From Candidatus Tepidiaquacellales bacterium UBA2330 (GTDB taxonomy: Bacteria > Bacteroidota > Ignavibacteria > Tepidaquicellales > Tepidaquicellaceae): a stretch of DNA of 64,000 nt. The translations under genes were made by a program, and so were the position numbers. Below, piece after piece: positions 25,033-33,752 of the stretch. The number at the start of each line of letters is the position of its first letter. Within the stretch, counting starts at the first letter, position 1. The notes beneath the pieces were generated by a model. It saw only the letters and a program-made list of their open reading frames with translations. It had not been told where the DNA came from and did not search any database. The stretch covers positions 124,001-188,000 of the forward strand of contig DDUU01000051.1 in the NCBI GenBank assembly GCA_002344965.1, written 5' to 3'.

Positions 25033-25182
25033 ACTTTAAAATTTTGTTTTACAAAAAAAAATTAACTCATATTCCTTTGCTTGATACATATTTTTACATA
25101 TGTGAAATTCTTCGGTCACCGAAACAGTATTATATCTATTTTTAAAATAAATAAAAATGGTTTTTCAGCTTTTAAATTACTT

Positions 25183-27867
25183 CTAATATTTTTTGATCTT
25201 ATTAATGATCTCTTTAATCTTTTCATTCATTTCATCTTCATTCATTTCATCTGGTTTTAAATCATCATCATTTTTTCCAACTTCAATATTCACATTATCT
25301 TCTTTAACAGGAAAATTTTCCTCCCCTGATAATTTTGAAGTATTATGAATGTCTTTTGACCGGCTTTCTTCATTTGCTGCTTCCTGAACACTGTCTTCTC
25401 CGATTTGATTTTGCTCTTCATTTGATTCAGACTGAACTGATGACTTAAAATCATTTTCAGAGTCTGAAAATTTTTCAATTGTATTCTCAGTTAATACATC
25501 ATTCTTACTGTCTTTAATTTCATTTGAAATATTTTCCTCCGGATCTGACTGAACATTAGCATTAGTCTTGATATCTTCTGCATTTAATCCAAACTCTGCC
25601 CTAACTTCTTCATGCCTGTATACATTAACTGCCAGAGGCGGTAAAGTAACTTTTATGCTGAATGGAAATTCGTATCTCGGATAATCTGAAGAATATATAC
25701 CGCCGAGATTTCCTTCACCTGTTCCGCCAAACTCTTCAGCATTGCTGTTTAGAATTTCCCTGTAAAATCCTTTGCGCGGAACTCCGAATATATATTCTTC
25801 GCGAATTACAGGTGTCATGTTAAATGTAAAAAGCAGCATCTCTTTTTTATCTTTGCTGAATCTTACAAATGCAATTACGCTTTTATCAGAATCCGAAAAA
25901 TCGAGCCACTGAAATCCCGAACTGTCAAAATCATCTTCATGAAATGCCTGATACTCCTTGTAAATTCTGTTCAGCTCACGGAAGTATATATGATACTTCC
26001 GGTTGAAATCATATTGAAGAACATCCCAGTCAAGCGAAGATTCTGAATTCCATTCTTTATACTGCGCTATTTCGTTTCCCATAAAGTTCAGCTTTTTTCC
26101 CGGATGACTGAACATAAATCCAAACATCAGTCTGAGGTTGGCAAATTTCTGCCTTTCATTACCGGGCATTTTTTCAATTACAGATCTTTTAAGATGAACT
26201 ACTTCATCATGAGAAACAGGCAGCAGAAAATTTTCACTGAATGCATACCAGATTGTAAATGTCAGTTTACCGTGATGAAATTTTCTGAATACGGGATCCA
26301 TTGAAAAGTATGATAGCGTATCGTGCATCCAACCCATATTCCATTTCATATCAAAACCAAGTCCGCCGAGATGAACGGCTCTTGTAACGCCGGGCCATGA
26401 AGATGACTCTTCAGCTATCATTAGAGCGCCTTTTACTTTTTTATGAACAGTTTCATTCAGACTTTTCAGAAAGTCAATGGCTTCCAGATTTTCATTTCCG
26501 CCGTGAATATTCGGAATCCATTCTCCTTCATTTCTTGAATAATCCAAATAGAGCATCGAAGCTACTGCATCGACTCTAAGACCGTCAATATGGTATTTTT
26601 CAAACCAGAAGAGCGCGTTTGAAATTAAAAAATTTTTAACTTCGCTTTTTCCGTAATCAAAAACATATGTTCCCCATTCTTTATGAAATCCTTTTAAAGG
26701 ATTCTCATAAGCGTATGCAGGACTGCCGTCAAATGTCGCAAGTCCGTGAGCGTCTGTCGGAAAATGAGAAGGCACCCAGTCAAGTATCACGCCGATGCCG
26801 TTGCGGTGACAGTGATCTACAAAATACATAAAATCTTCAGGCGATCCGTATCTGCTTGTAGGCGCGAAGTAATTTACAACCTGATATCCCCATGAAATAT
26901 CGAGAGGATGCTCTGCAACAGGCATAAGCTCAATATGTGTGAAGTTCATTTCCTTTGCATAATCCGTCAGCTCATGAGCCAGCTGTCTGTAATTTTTATA
27001 ACCCCATTCATTGGAGAAATTTTTGTTGTCAAAATCTTTTTTCCATGAACCGAGATGAACTTCATATATTGAGAGCGGTTTTGTTTTAAATGAAGATTTT
27101 ATATTCCTGCAATTTTTTCTACTTTTCATCCACTCACTGTCCTTCCACTTATGTTTTTTTAAAGTAGTCACGACAGAAGCGTTACCGGGACGCAGTTCAC
27201 ATTTAAATGCGTACGGATCCGATTTAAAAATAACATTCCCATGCTTATTTTTCACAGCGAATTTATACATAGTATCTTCCTTTAATCCCGGCATAAATAA
27301 ACACCAGTATCCGGAATTATTAACATTCTCCATCGGCAAAACTCCGTCTTTCCAGTCATTAAACTCTCCTGCAAGACTGACACTTCTTGCTTTCGGCGCC
27401 CATACTGCAAAGTGAACTCCCTTAATTTTTTTTATCGTACATACTTTCGCTCCTAATTTTTCAAAGGATTTCTGATGAGTGCCTTCATTAAGCAGATGAA
27501 TATCAAGTTCGGAGAGCTGCGCAGGAAAAGAATACGGATCATAAAATTCATGCTTAATCTTTTTATTATCATAGTAAATTATTTTATAGGTAAACAGCTC
27601 ATCCTTATTATCAAAATCAATGTGAAATATTCCTGTTTCTGACAGACCTGACATTTTGTGCTTTTTCCTGCTGCCGGATATTTTTACCCATGCTTCAGCT
27701 GCAAAAGGCAGATAAACAGTTATATAAACTTTTTTTTCGGAGATGTTTAAGTGAGGACCCAGAACAGCAAAAGGATTACTTTCATCTGATCTTAAGATCT
27801 TATCAAATTTTTTTATAAGCGGATCCTTTCGATCCGGTTTGTTCTTAAGTCCGGGCTTTTTATTCAT
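25183..27867 (-). CDS. glgB: 1,4-alpha-glucan branching enzyme with acidic C-terminal tail
   Basis: A GH13 enzyme that makes alpha-1,6 branches in glycogen. In order it has an N-terminal GlgB module (NPFAVLGPHL), a CBM48 (FAVWAPKARSVSLAGEFNDW), the catalytic barrel with region I DWVPSHFP, region II GLRVDAVASMLYLDYSR with the nucleophile Asp, region III AEESS with the acid Glu, and region IV PVSHDEVVH, then an all-beta C domain ending near LPPLAVNVYRHE. About 140 further residues are acidic and low-complexity (Glu, Asp, Asn, Ser) and end in a Lys/Ile helix; this tail is not part of the family. I prefer the ATG at 27867 (MNKKPGLKNK) to the upstream ATG at 27906, whose 13 extra residues look like read-through. 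No other glycogen gene is nearby. Confidence 0.92.
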   Translation of the reverse strand: MNKKPGLKNKPDRKDPLIKKFDKILRSDESNPFAVLGPHLNISEKKVYITVYLPFAAEAWVKISGSRKKHKMSGLSETGIFHIDFDNKDELFTYKIIYYDNKKIKHEFYDPYSFPAQLSELDIHLLNEGTHQKSFEKLGAKVCTIKKIKGVHFAVWAPKARSVSLAGEFNDWKDGVLPMENVNNSGYWCLFMPGLKEDTMYKFAVKNKHGNVIFKSDPYAFKCELRPGNASVVTTLKKHKWKDSEWMKSRKNCRNIKSSFKTKPLSIYEVHLGSWKKDFDNKNFSNEWGYKNYRQLAHELTDYAKEMNFTHIELMPVAEHPLDISWGYQVVNYFAPTSRYGSPEDFMYFVDHCHRNGIGVILDWVPSHFPTDAHGLATFDGSPAYAYENPLKGFHKEWGTYVFDYGKSEVKNFLISNALFWFEKYHIDGLRVDAVASMLYLDYSRNEGEWIPNIHGGNENLEAIDFLKSLNETVHKKVKGALMIAEESSSWPGVTRAVHLGGLGFDMKWNMGWMHDTLSYFSMDPVFRKFHHGKLTFTIWYAFSENFLLPVSHDEVVHLKRSVIEKMPGNERQKFANLRLMFGFMFSHPGKKLNFMGNEIAQYKEWNSESSLDWDVLQYDFNRKYHIYFRELNRIYKEYQAFHEDDFDSSGFQWLDFSDSDKSVIAFVRFSKDKKEMLLFTFNMTPVIREEYIFGVPRKGFYREILNSNAEEFGGTGEGNLGGIYSSDYPRYEFPFSIKVTLPPLAVNVYRHEEVRAEFGLNAEDIKTNANVQSDPEENISNEIKDSKNDVLTENTIEKFSDSENDFKSSVQSESNEEQNQIGEDSVQEAANEESRSKDIHNTSKLSGEENFPVKEDNVNIEVGKNDDDLKPDEMNEDEMNEKIKEIINKIKKY

Positions 27868-28018
27868 AGCAGAAAATCCGTAAAAGATTTTACAAATTAA
27901 ATTCACTCTTTATGATATTTTTTTGCGGTAAAAATTAATTTGTTGTAAAAATAAATTTTCATAGATACTTTTGAAAAATTAATTCAGGTTCTTTCATACT
28001 AACCCATTATAAAAACTG

Positions 28019-28906
28019 ATGAATGTTTTTCATTATAAGCTCTCTTACTTCTGCATTTTTTTTGTGCTGATAATAAGTATCTGCTTCTTTTCTTTTATTA
28101 ACATTTCGGAAAAGGCAGTCTCCGCTGCTGCATCAGGCTCTTCAGACTGCGATCCGAATATTATTTATTTCAAACAGGACGTCCTACCGCTTTTGCAGTC
28201 AAACTGTGCAAAATCCGGATGCCACAATGAAGAATCTCAAAAGCACGGAGTTATCCTGACAAGTTATGAAAATCTGATTCGTACTGTCGAAATTGAAAAC
28301 GAAAACGATGATGATAACAGATTCGATGACAGAGATGATGACAGAGATGATGACAGAGATGATGACAGAGATGATGACAGAGATGATGACAGAGATGATG
28401 ACAGAGATGATGACAGAGGGAGGAATAAAAACAGAGATAATGATAATTTTAAAAATTTTCTCCGGGCAAACGGTTCTCAGGGAGACAGATATAAAAACAA
28501 ACTTGAAAAAATGCTGAGACGAAACAAGATGCCTCCGGCTCCAAATAAAAAATTAACGCAGGAGCAGAAAGAAGTTATATATAAATGGATAGATCAGGGA
28601 ATGCAGAATAACAGCTGTGAAATTTCAACTTCAGACTGCGTGTCGGATAACATGGTTTTTGAATCTGACATAAAACCGATTATTGAAGAAAACTGCGTGG
28701 GCTGTCACAGCGGTGCAAAACCAAAGATGGGATATGATTTCAGTAATCCTGAAAAATTCCGGGAAGTGGCTTTGACCGGTGATGTGTATCTTGCAATCAC
28801 TCATTCAGAAGGCGTTACTGCCATGCCATTCAAAGGCGATAAACTTTCTGACTGCGATATTAAAAAGATTAAATCATGGATCGATGACGGAGCTGTCCTT
28901 AAATAA
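28019..28906 (+). CDS. Exported di-haem cytochrome c-like protein with DDDR repeat
   Basis: The 295 residues start with a hydrophobic export/anchor segment (~9-30). Two c-type haem domains follow: the first with a CX4CH site at Cys63-Cys68-His69 and a Met-Pro-Pro ligand loop at Met171, the second with CxxCH at Cys226-Cys229-His230 and Met-Pro-Phe near the C-terminus (VTAMPFKG). Met-Pro after each site fits His/Met axial ligation. CX4CH haem sites occur in Bacteroidota and planctomycete cytochrome domains. An Asp/Arg stretch of seven DDDR units (about 106-133) is inserted in the first domain between the haem site and its Met loop. A role in periplasmic or surface electron transfer is inferred. 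The gene stands alone on the plus strand. Confidence 0.78.
   Translation: MNVFHYKLSYFCIFFVLIISICFFSFINISEKAVSAAASGSSDCDPNIIYFKQDVLPLLQSNCAKSGCHNEESQKHGVILTSYENLIRTVEIENENDDDNRFDDRDDDRDDDRDDDRDDDRDDDRDDDRDDDRGRNKNRDNDNFKNFLRANGSQGDRYKNKLEKMLRRNKMPPAPNKKLTQEQKEVIYKWIDQGMQNNSCEISTSDCVSDNMVFESDIKPIIEENCVGCHSGAKPKMGYDFSNPEKFREVALTGDVYLAITHSEGVTAMPFKGDKLSDCDIKKIKSWIDDGAVLK
28334..28417 (+). repeat. In-frame 12-bp minisatellite, seven units
   Basis: GATGATGACAGA is repeated seven times without a mismatch, encoding (DDDR)7 in the cytochrome-like protein. The repeat unit is a multiple of three, so copy-number change would alter length without breaking the frame. Confidence 0.95.
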
Positions 28907-28938
28907 TTTCAAATTCAATAAATTTAAAATTTGAAATT
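28905..28938. terminator. AT-rich inverted repeat at convergent gene ends
   Basis: A perfect 11-bp inverted repeat, AATTTCAAATT (28905-28915) and AATTTGAAATT (28928-28938), spans the stop codons of the convergent cytochrome and Ste24-like genes. Each arm is followed by a short A/T run. With only one G-C pair it is a weak terminator candidate. Confidence 0.4.
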
Positions 28939-30081
28939 TTCCGCAAACTTTATCCGCTTATCAATTGACGGATGTGAATGAAACAAAAATTCTATTACTT
29001 TATTCGGAGTTTTGTCAGCGAGATTCTGATCGGCTAATTTTTCCATTGCTGATATAAATGACTTCCTGTCAAGTGTTGTCTCAAGCGCAAATGTATCAGC
29101 TTCCCATTCATATTTTCTTGATAAAATACTCGACACCGGTGTTGTTATTAATCCGAATAAACCCAGGTATAAAAATAGCAGCGGTAAAGCCGCTATCTCT
29201 GAAACAGAACTGAATCCGAAAAATCCCAGAGTATCTGAGTATAATAATGATGTAAAATATAATCCTGCAAATGTCATTATTACCGAAACCGACATAAGCT
29301 TTAATATATGCCGCTTTTTATAATGCCCCATTTCATGCGCAAAAACCATTTCAATTTCCTCCGGAGAAAATTTCTCCAGCAGTGTATCGCCGAGTATTAT
29401 TCTTTTGGATTTACCTAAACCTGTAAATGCCGCATTTGCCTTCTTTGTATTCTTACTCATGTCAAATTCGAAAATGCCCTGTACCTTTACGCCTGTTTTT
29501 TCACAAAGCGATTTTATCCTGTCTTCTATTTCCCGGTTTGCAACAGGTTTGAATTTATAAAATAAAGGCATGATCAGTACCGGCGCCAGTCTGCCGATAA
29601 TTACTGAAAAGAAAAAAATTGCTATGCCCAGTATCAGCCACCAGCTTTCAGGATAATTTCTGATAATGTAATAAAAAATTAAAGTCAGCGGAACACCGAT
29701 TAGAATTCCGACAAGCATACCTTTGAACTTCTCTATGAAAAAGCCTGTAATGGTTTGATTTGAAAGCTGATATTTATGCTCCAGTATATACTCAGAATAA
29801 AATCCCAACGGAAAAGAAATTACAGACTGAAAAATCCCGAAGAGTCCAAAAAAAATGAGCAGAGCTATATATGCATTTGAAGTAAACTCAAAAGCGAATG
29901 CTTCAAGTGATTTTGAATATCCTGTTACAATAAACAATATTGTAATCACAAAAAACAATATTGTCTCAATAAGAGATATGATCTGATTTACCTTAGAGTA
30001 TTCCTTTGCTAGTTTATCTCTTTTACCGTCGTTATTTTTATCCTGAATTGAATCCGTTATTACTTCATTGTTCATTTTCAT
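28924..30081 (-). CDS. M48-family membrane metalloprotease (Ste24/CAAX protease-like)
   Basis: A 385-residue polytopic protein with the zinc motif H249-E250-MG-H253 and the third ligand Glu in YEWEADTFAL (about 327), a pattern of peptidase family M48A. Four or more N-terminal helices, the FYSEYILEHKYQLSNQT loop and the NAAFTGLGKSKRIILGDTLL segment are typical of Ste24-type proteases rather than the shorter HtpX. Bacterial members degrade or process membrane and misfolded proteins, and CAAX prenylation is not expected in bacteria. It begins 3 bases after the Yip1-like gene on the same strand, so the two are co-transcribed and may share a membrane-quality role. Confidence 0.9.
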   Translation of the reverse strand: MKMNNEVITDSIQDKNNDGKRDKLAKEYSKVNQIISLIETILFFVITILFIVTGYSKSLEAFAFEFTSNAYIALLIFFGLFGIFQSVISFPLGFYSEYILEHKYQLSNQTITGFFIEKFKGMLVGILIGVPLTLIFYYIIRNYPESWWLILGIAIFFFSVIIGRLAPVLIMPLFYKFKPVANREIEDRIKSLCEKTGVKVQGIFEFDMSKNTKKANAAFTGLGKSKRIILGDTLLEKFSPEEIEMVFAHEMGHYKKRHILKLMSVSVIMTFAGLYFTSLLYSDTLGFFGFSSVSEIAALPLLFLYLGLFGLITTPVSSILSRKYEWEADTFALETTLDRKSFISAMEKLADQNLADKTPNKVIEFLFHSHPSIDKRIKFAENFKF

Positions 30082-30084
30082 AAA

Positions 30085-30855
30085 TCAGAATAATACAGAC
30101 AATATTATGACATAAAAAATAAGCCATATACCGAATACAACAGCCGCAGTTTTTACTAAAGCGATCCTTCCGATCCTGGATAATCCGATCGATACAACTG
30201 TATAAAACCAGATCGCAAACAAGTCAACCTTTGTGAGCATGGCATATATTTTTTTACCGGCGCTTTCCTTTGTCGTAAGTATTGCAGGTCCGATACTTGT
30301 AAGATCTCCCATTATAATGGATAATACAGTAGCCAGAAGATTCCCTACTGCAATTATTATAAACGAAAGTCCTACTACATTCATTACATCCGTTAAATGC
30401 GCTTCGGATTTAAAGATTTTAAGCGCTATAAAATATATTACGCTGAGCACAAATAAAATTATGAATGGTCCAAGCGCCGCTCCGCCGTATCCGATTATTT
30501 TGAACATCGTTCCCTCAGGATTCATTGAATCAATTGCGTTATCCGCCTGCTCCTGTGTCATTGATCCGTTCTTTATGTTTTCTCTGAACTTTTCCATCAT
30601 TTGCTCTTTCTGTTTTTCCATTGTCCTGGAGGTCAGCTCTTTGTCCTGCATAAAAAGAAACGATGTAACAATTCCGAGTAAGACAGCAATAAGAATCGGT
30701 ATCAGCCAGTAATTCCTTTTTGGCGAGGATGCAATTGTTTCGAAAGTTTCTCCGGGAGCAGAGATAACCCCTGAGATCGCTTCCGTAACCGTTAACTGCT
30801 GATCCTGAAAATCCTGATCCTGATTCAGGGTAGGTTCAATGTTTTCTTCATTCAT
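30085..30855 (-). CDS. Yip1-domain membrane protein
   Basis: The 256 residues begin with a hydrophilic, Gln/Asp-rich stretch, then VTEAISGVISAPGETFETIASSPKRNYW, the usual start of Yip1 domains, followed by five hydrophobic helices (about 52-70, 122-145, 155-180, 207-228 and 235-254). A Lys/Glu/Met-rich amphipathic helix lies between helices 1 and 2. Bacterial Yip1 proteins have no established function. It is followed by the M48 protease gene after 3 bases. Confidence 0.75.
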   Translation of the reverse strand: MNEENIEPTLNQDQDFQDQQLTVTEAISGVISAPGETFETIASSPKRNYWLIPILIAVLLGIVTSFLFMQDKELTSRTMEKQKEQMMEKFRENIKNGSMTQEQADNAIDSMNPEGTMFKIIGYGGAALGPFIILFVLSVIYFIALKIFKSEAHLTDVMNVVGLSFIIIAVGNLLATVLSIIMGDLTSIGPAILTTKESAGKKIYAMLTKVDLFAIWFYTVVSIGLSRIGRIALVKTAAVVFGIWLIFYVIILSVLF

Positions 30856-30918
30856 GACTTTGAATTATATTTAAAATTTTTTTGTAAAATTAATAAAATT
30901 ATTTTTTATAAGTTATCA

Positions 30919-31500
30919 CTATATATATAATCGGTTTACATAAATATATTTTTCGACTTCACTGCTTATCATATATCTCACTGATTTTTTTTCTCTGATA
31001 AGTGTTCTTATTTTCGAAGATGAAATTTCCATTAACGGTATCGGAACAATTCTTATTCTTGATGAATATTTTGATTCAGCTTTTTCAAGCTCTGATCCCG
31101 GTCTTCCTACTACTATTATTTCCGCAAGTTCAAATAATTTCTCCGGCTGTTTCCATTTGTCAAGTATAAGAATATTATCAGCTCCAAGTATCAGGAAAAA
31201 CTTTACATTTTCATTAATGTAAACTTCTTTTAATTTCTGAAGCGTTTCAACCGTATATGTTTTCTCCCCGCTGTCTCTGATCTCTATATCGCTTACTTCA
31301 AATTTACCGTTATTTCCGAAAGCAAGTTTCGCCATTGCTAATCTGTGTTCCGAACTTATGGACTCCTTTAAAGGGTGATTTCCGGAAGGAATGAATATCA
31401 TCTTATCCAGCTTCAGCTCATCAGTAACGTGCTGCGCTGCTATTGAATGAGCAATATGAGGAGGATTAAACGCGCCTCCGAATATTCCGATTCTTTTCAT
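30919..31500 (-). CDS. nadD: Nicotinate-nucleotide adenylyltransferase
   Basis: Transfers AMP from ATP to nicotinate mononucleotide in NAD synthesis. The 193 residues show the nucleotidyltransferase motif GGAFNPPHIAHSIAA (T/HxGH-type, with His-Ile-Ala-His), PSGNHPLKE for substrate binding, and the C-terminal ISSSKIRTLI signature. Length is normal. The ATG overlaps the stop of the glycosyltransferase upstream by 4 bases, so translation is probably coupled, placing this housekeeping gene at the tail of the polysaccharide block. No anomaly. Confidence 0.92.
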   Translation of the reverse strand: MKRIGIFGGAFNPPHIAHSIAAQHVTDELKLDKMIFIPSGNHPLKESISSEHRLAMAKLAFGNNGKFEVSDIEIRDSGEKTYTVETLQKLKEVYINENVKFFLILGADNILILDKWKQPEKLFELAEIIVVGRPGSELEKAESKYSSRIRIVPIPLMEISSSKIRTLIREKKSVRYMISSEVEKYIYVNRLYI

Positions 31501-32627
31501 CTGACGGATTTTATTTCGGTTAATTTCAGGTATTCTTTTTCTGTTTTTTCAGTCATTATTTTTTCAGAAAAATTTTTTGATTTTCTAAATGCATTGTCTG
31601 AAAGTTTATCACGTATAGCTTTACTGTTAACTGCTTTTTCAATTTTTTCCTTAAATACGCTTCTGTCATTTACATCAAATAAATATCCGCTCACTCCGTC
31701 TTCAATAAGCTCTTTGTTAGAAGGTATATCGCTTGCAATAATACATCTTCCGCATGACATTGCCTCGATCATCGAAATTGACAATCCTTCCCATAGAGTT
31801 GGAAATACATAAGCATCAAACAATGAATAATGATCTTCTGTATTTGTAACCGAACCCGGAAAAATAATTCTCTCTTTTTCTTCAATGCCTTCTGCAAGTT
31901 TTTTACATTCATCCAGATATTTCCCGTCGCCGGCAAGCAGTATCTTTAGCCCGGAATACTTCTTTAACAGCTCATCACAGTTTCTCAGAATGTACCTTTG
32001 GTTTTTCTGATAATCAAACCTGGAAATATTTCCTATCACCGTATCAGCTTCATCAATTCCGTATTTTATCATAAGTGATTTGTTTTTTTCTCTGATGCTG
32101 AATCTGTCATGATCTATTCCGTTATAAATTACAGTTGTACTTGATGGTTCAGCGATCTTCAGCTTTTCAGCAAGGTCACGGTCTGACTGTGAAACGCAGA
32201 TAAATCTGTCTGTGAACTGAGTAAGATACTGTTCAACGGAAAGCGAAAAGTATTTACGAAAAACATTTGAAGAATTTATATAATGAATGCCGTGAATTGT
32301 ATGTAAAGTTTTTACATTGCCGAAATTCTTTTTATAAAATCTCGCATACATCCCTGCTACTCCTCCGTGCGAATGTATTATATCAATTGAATATTTCTTT
32401 ACGATCTCATCGATTCTTCCGAGATATTTTTTCCGGTAAAACTTCGGAAGTACCGCCGGCTCAAATCTGAAACCGTTTTTTTCCGCAAGCTGTCTGAACT
32501 CACCTGATCCCGAAGCAGTTATAAGGGGATCAAATTTTTCTTTATTCAGACACTTCACAAGCGAAAGAATATGCGTCTGCCCGCCTCCGATAAATCCGCC
32601 GTCAATAAGCTCAAGTATTCTTATCAT
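31497..32627 (-). CDS. GT4-family glycosyltransferase
   Basis: A 376-residue GT-B retaining glycosyltransferase. The N-terminal domain starts IRILELIDGGFIGGGQTHIL with a Gly-rich loop, and IDIIHSHGGVAGMYARF is the usual middle strand. The C-terminal donor-binding domain has VIGNISRFDYQKN and the E-x7-E region SMIEAMSCGRCIIASDIPSNKELIEDG. It probably adds a sugar from a nucleotide donor to a lipid-linked glycan at the inner face of the cytoplasmic membrane; donor and acceptor are unknown. It sits 6 bases after a GT2 gene and overlaps nadD by 4 bases. Confidence 0.88.
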   Translation of the reverse strand: MIRILELIDGGFIGGGQTHILSLVKCLNKEKFDPLITASGSGEFRQLAEKNGFRFEPAVLPKFYRKKYLGRIDEIVKKYSIDIIHSHGGVAGMYARFYKKNFGNVKTLHTIHGIHYINSSNVFRKYFSLSVEQYLTQFTDRFICVSQSDRDLAEKLKIAEPSSTTVIYNGIDHDRFSIREKNKSLMIKYGIDEADTVIGNISRFDYQKNQRYILRNCDELLKKYSGLKILLAGDGKYLDECKKLAEGIEEKERIIFPGSVTNTEDHYSLFDAYVFPTLWEGLSISMIEAMSCGRCIIASDIPSNKELIEDGVSGYLFDVNDRSVFKEKIEKAVNSKAIRDKLSDNAFRKSKNFSEKIMTEKTEKEYLKLTEIKSVR

Positions 32628-32633
32628 TTCAGG

Positions 32634-33503
32634 TTATTTTCTTTTTACTCCCATAGTCAGCATTAATATTTGCGCGTTCAGTTTTTTAAAACCTGTTACG
32701 GTCAGTATAAAAAATTTTACGAATAAATAAAATCTCAAACTCACCCTGTCCAAAATCCCGCAGTGCTTCCTGTAATAATATAATTGCGATTCTTTAGAAT
32801 AATAATAAGTATCCGTCTGAAAATTTTGATTCACAATTTCACCTTTATAGTGGATGATATTACAAAACGGATAAAACATATTCTTATATCCTGCATCTTT
32901 TAACCTTTTGCACAAATCCGCATCCTCATAAAAAAGAAAAAATTTCTCATCAAAACCTCCGGCTTTTAAAAATACATCTTTTCTTATTGCCAGCGCAGCA
33001 CCTGTCACCCAGTCAACTTCTTTTATTCCCGAATATTCTGTCTCCTTTAGTCCAATTGCTATTGCATTCCTTTTTTCAAACTCCTTCTCTTCATTCTTAT
33101 TGCTTATCTCATTTAAAAAATTGTTTTCTTTCCAGAATGAAAGCTGAAATGTTCCGTCTTCATTAAACAGTTTTAAACCGACTGCGCCGGTTTCAGGATT
33201 GTCAAGCAGTTTAAATAAGTCATCTCCGGGAGCTGTCACGATCTTTGTATCCGCATTTAAAAAAAGAAGATTACTTCCCGATGAATTTTTCGCACCTAAA
33301 TTATTTGCATTAGAATATCCTCTGTTACTGTTATTCAGAATTATAATGTTCCTGTATAATTGCTTTAACTCTTCCAGATTTTCATTCGGTGAGTTGTTTA
33401 TAACTATAACTTCAAATTCAAATCTGAATTTTTCATAAACAGAATCCAGACAATCCTTCAATAGAGTTTTCTGATTATAATTTATTATAATTATGGAAAC
33501 CAT
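32634..33503 (-). CDS. GT2-family glycosyltransferase
   Basis: The 289 residues form a GT-A fold: VSIIIINYNQ at the start, the EVIVINNSPNEN donor site, LFLNADTKI as the DxD-type metal site, and DWVTGAALAIRKDVFLKAGGFDEKFFLFYEDADLC as the conserved acceptor/catalytic region ending in ED. The C-terminal ~50 residues are basic and hydrophobic, fitting membrane association. This is the WbbL-like (rhamnosyl or related) branch, one of four tandem GT2 genes. Its ATG is directly adjacent to the stop (TAG) of the frameshifted tail of the preceding GT2. Confidence 0.88.
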   Translation of the reverse strand: MVSIIIINYNQKTLLKDCLDSVYEKFRFEFEVIVINNSPNENLEELKQLYRNIIILNNSNRGYSNANNLGAKNSSGSNLLFLNADTKIVTAPGDDLFKLLDNPETGAVGLKLFNEDGTFQLSFWKENNFLNEISNKNEEKEFEKRNAIAIGLKETEYSGIKEVDWVTGAALAIRKDVFLKAGGFDEKFFLFYEDADLCKRLKDAGYKNMFYPFCNIIHYKGEIVNQNFQTDTYYYSKESQLYYYRKHCGILDRVSLRFYLFVKFFILTVTGFKKLNAQILMLTMGVKRK

Positions 33504-33752
33504 CTATGCCGTTTTTTTATTTTCCAAAACCCTTATACCTGTAACTTTACAATATGAAATTGAAAAAAGATTTATAAGTCTTTCAATAAAATTATCACCG
33601 TTGAATATTTTCCCGCTGATAAAACTCATTACAAATGAGCTGTTTACTCTTTTGTTCAGTTTTATCTCAGACCTTTTATTTTTTATCCATCCGATATTTG
33701 AAAAAAACCATACATACGCTTTTACAAGCTGTACCGCAGAATATTTTTTCAT
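33504..33752 (-). pseudogene. Out-of-frame C-terminal part of the upstream GT2 glycosyltransferase
   Basis: Read in the next frame, this segment gives KKYSAVQLVKAYVWFFSNIG followed by basic residues. That is the expected C-terminal end of GT2 enzymes of this type (a Tyr-rich membrane helix, then KAxxW...N...KR). Removing one A from the run of six at 33744-33749 (T in the plus strand) would join YEK to YSAVQ and give a full enzyme of about 340 residues whose TAG abuts the next gene's ATG. I therefore read it as part of the same gene, broken by a frameshift, sequencing error or slippage, rather than a separate gene. Confidence 0.6.

Noticed and set aside
30233..30712. 159-residue plus-strand ORF
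   Set aside because: It is antisense to the Yip1-like gene, which has a proper start, helices and operon position.
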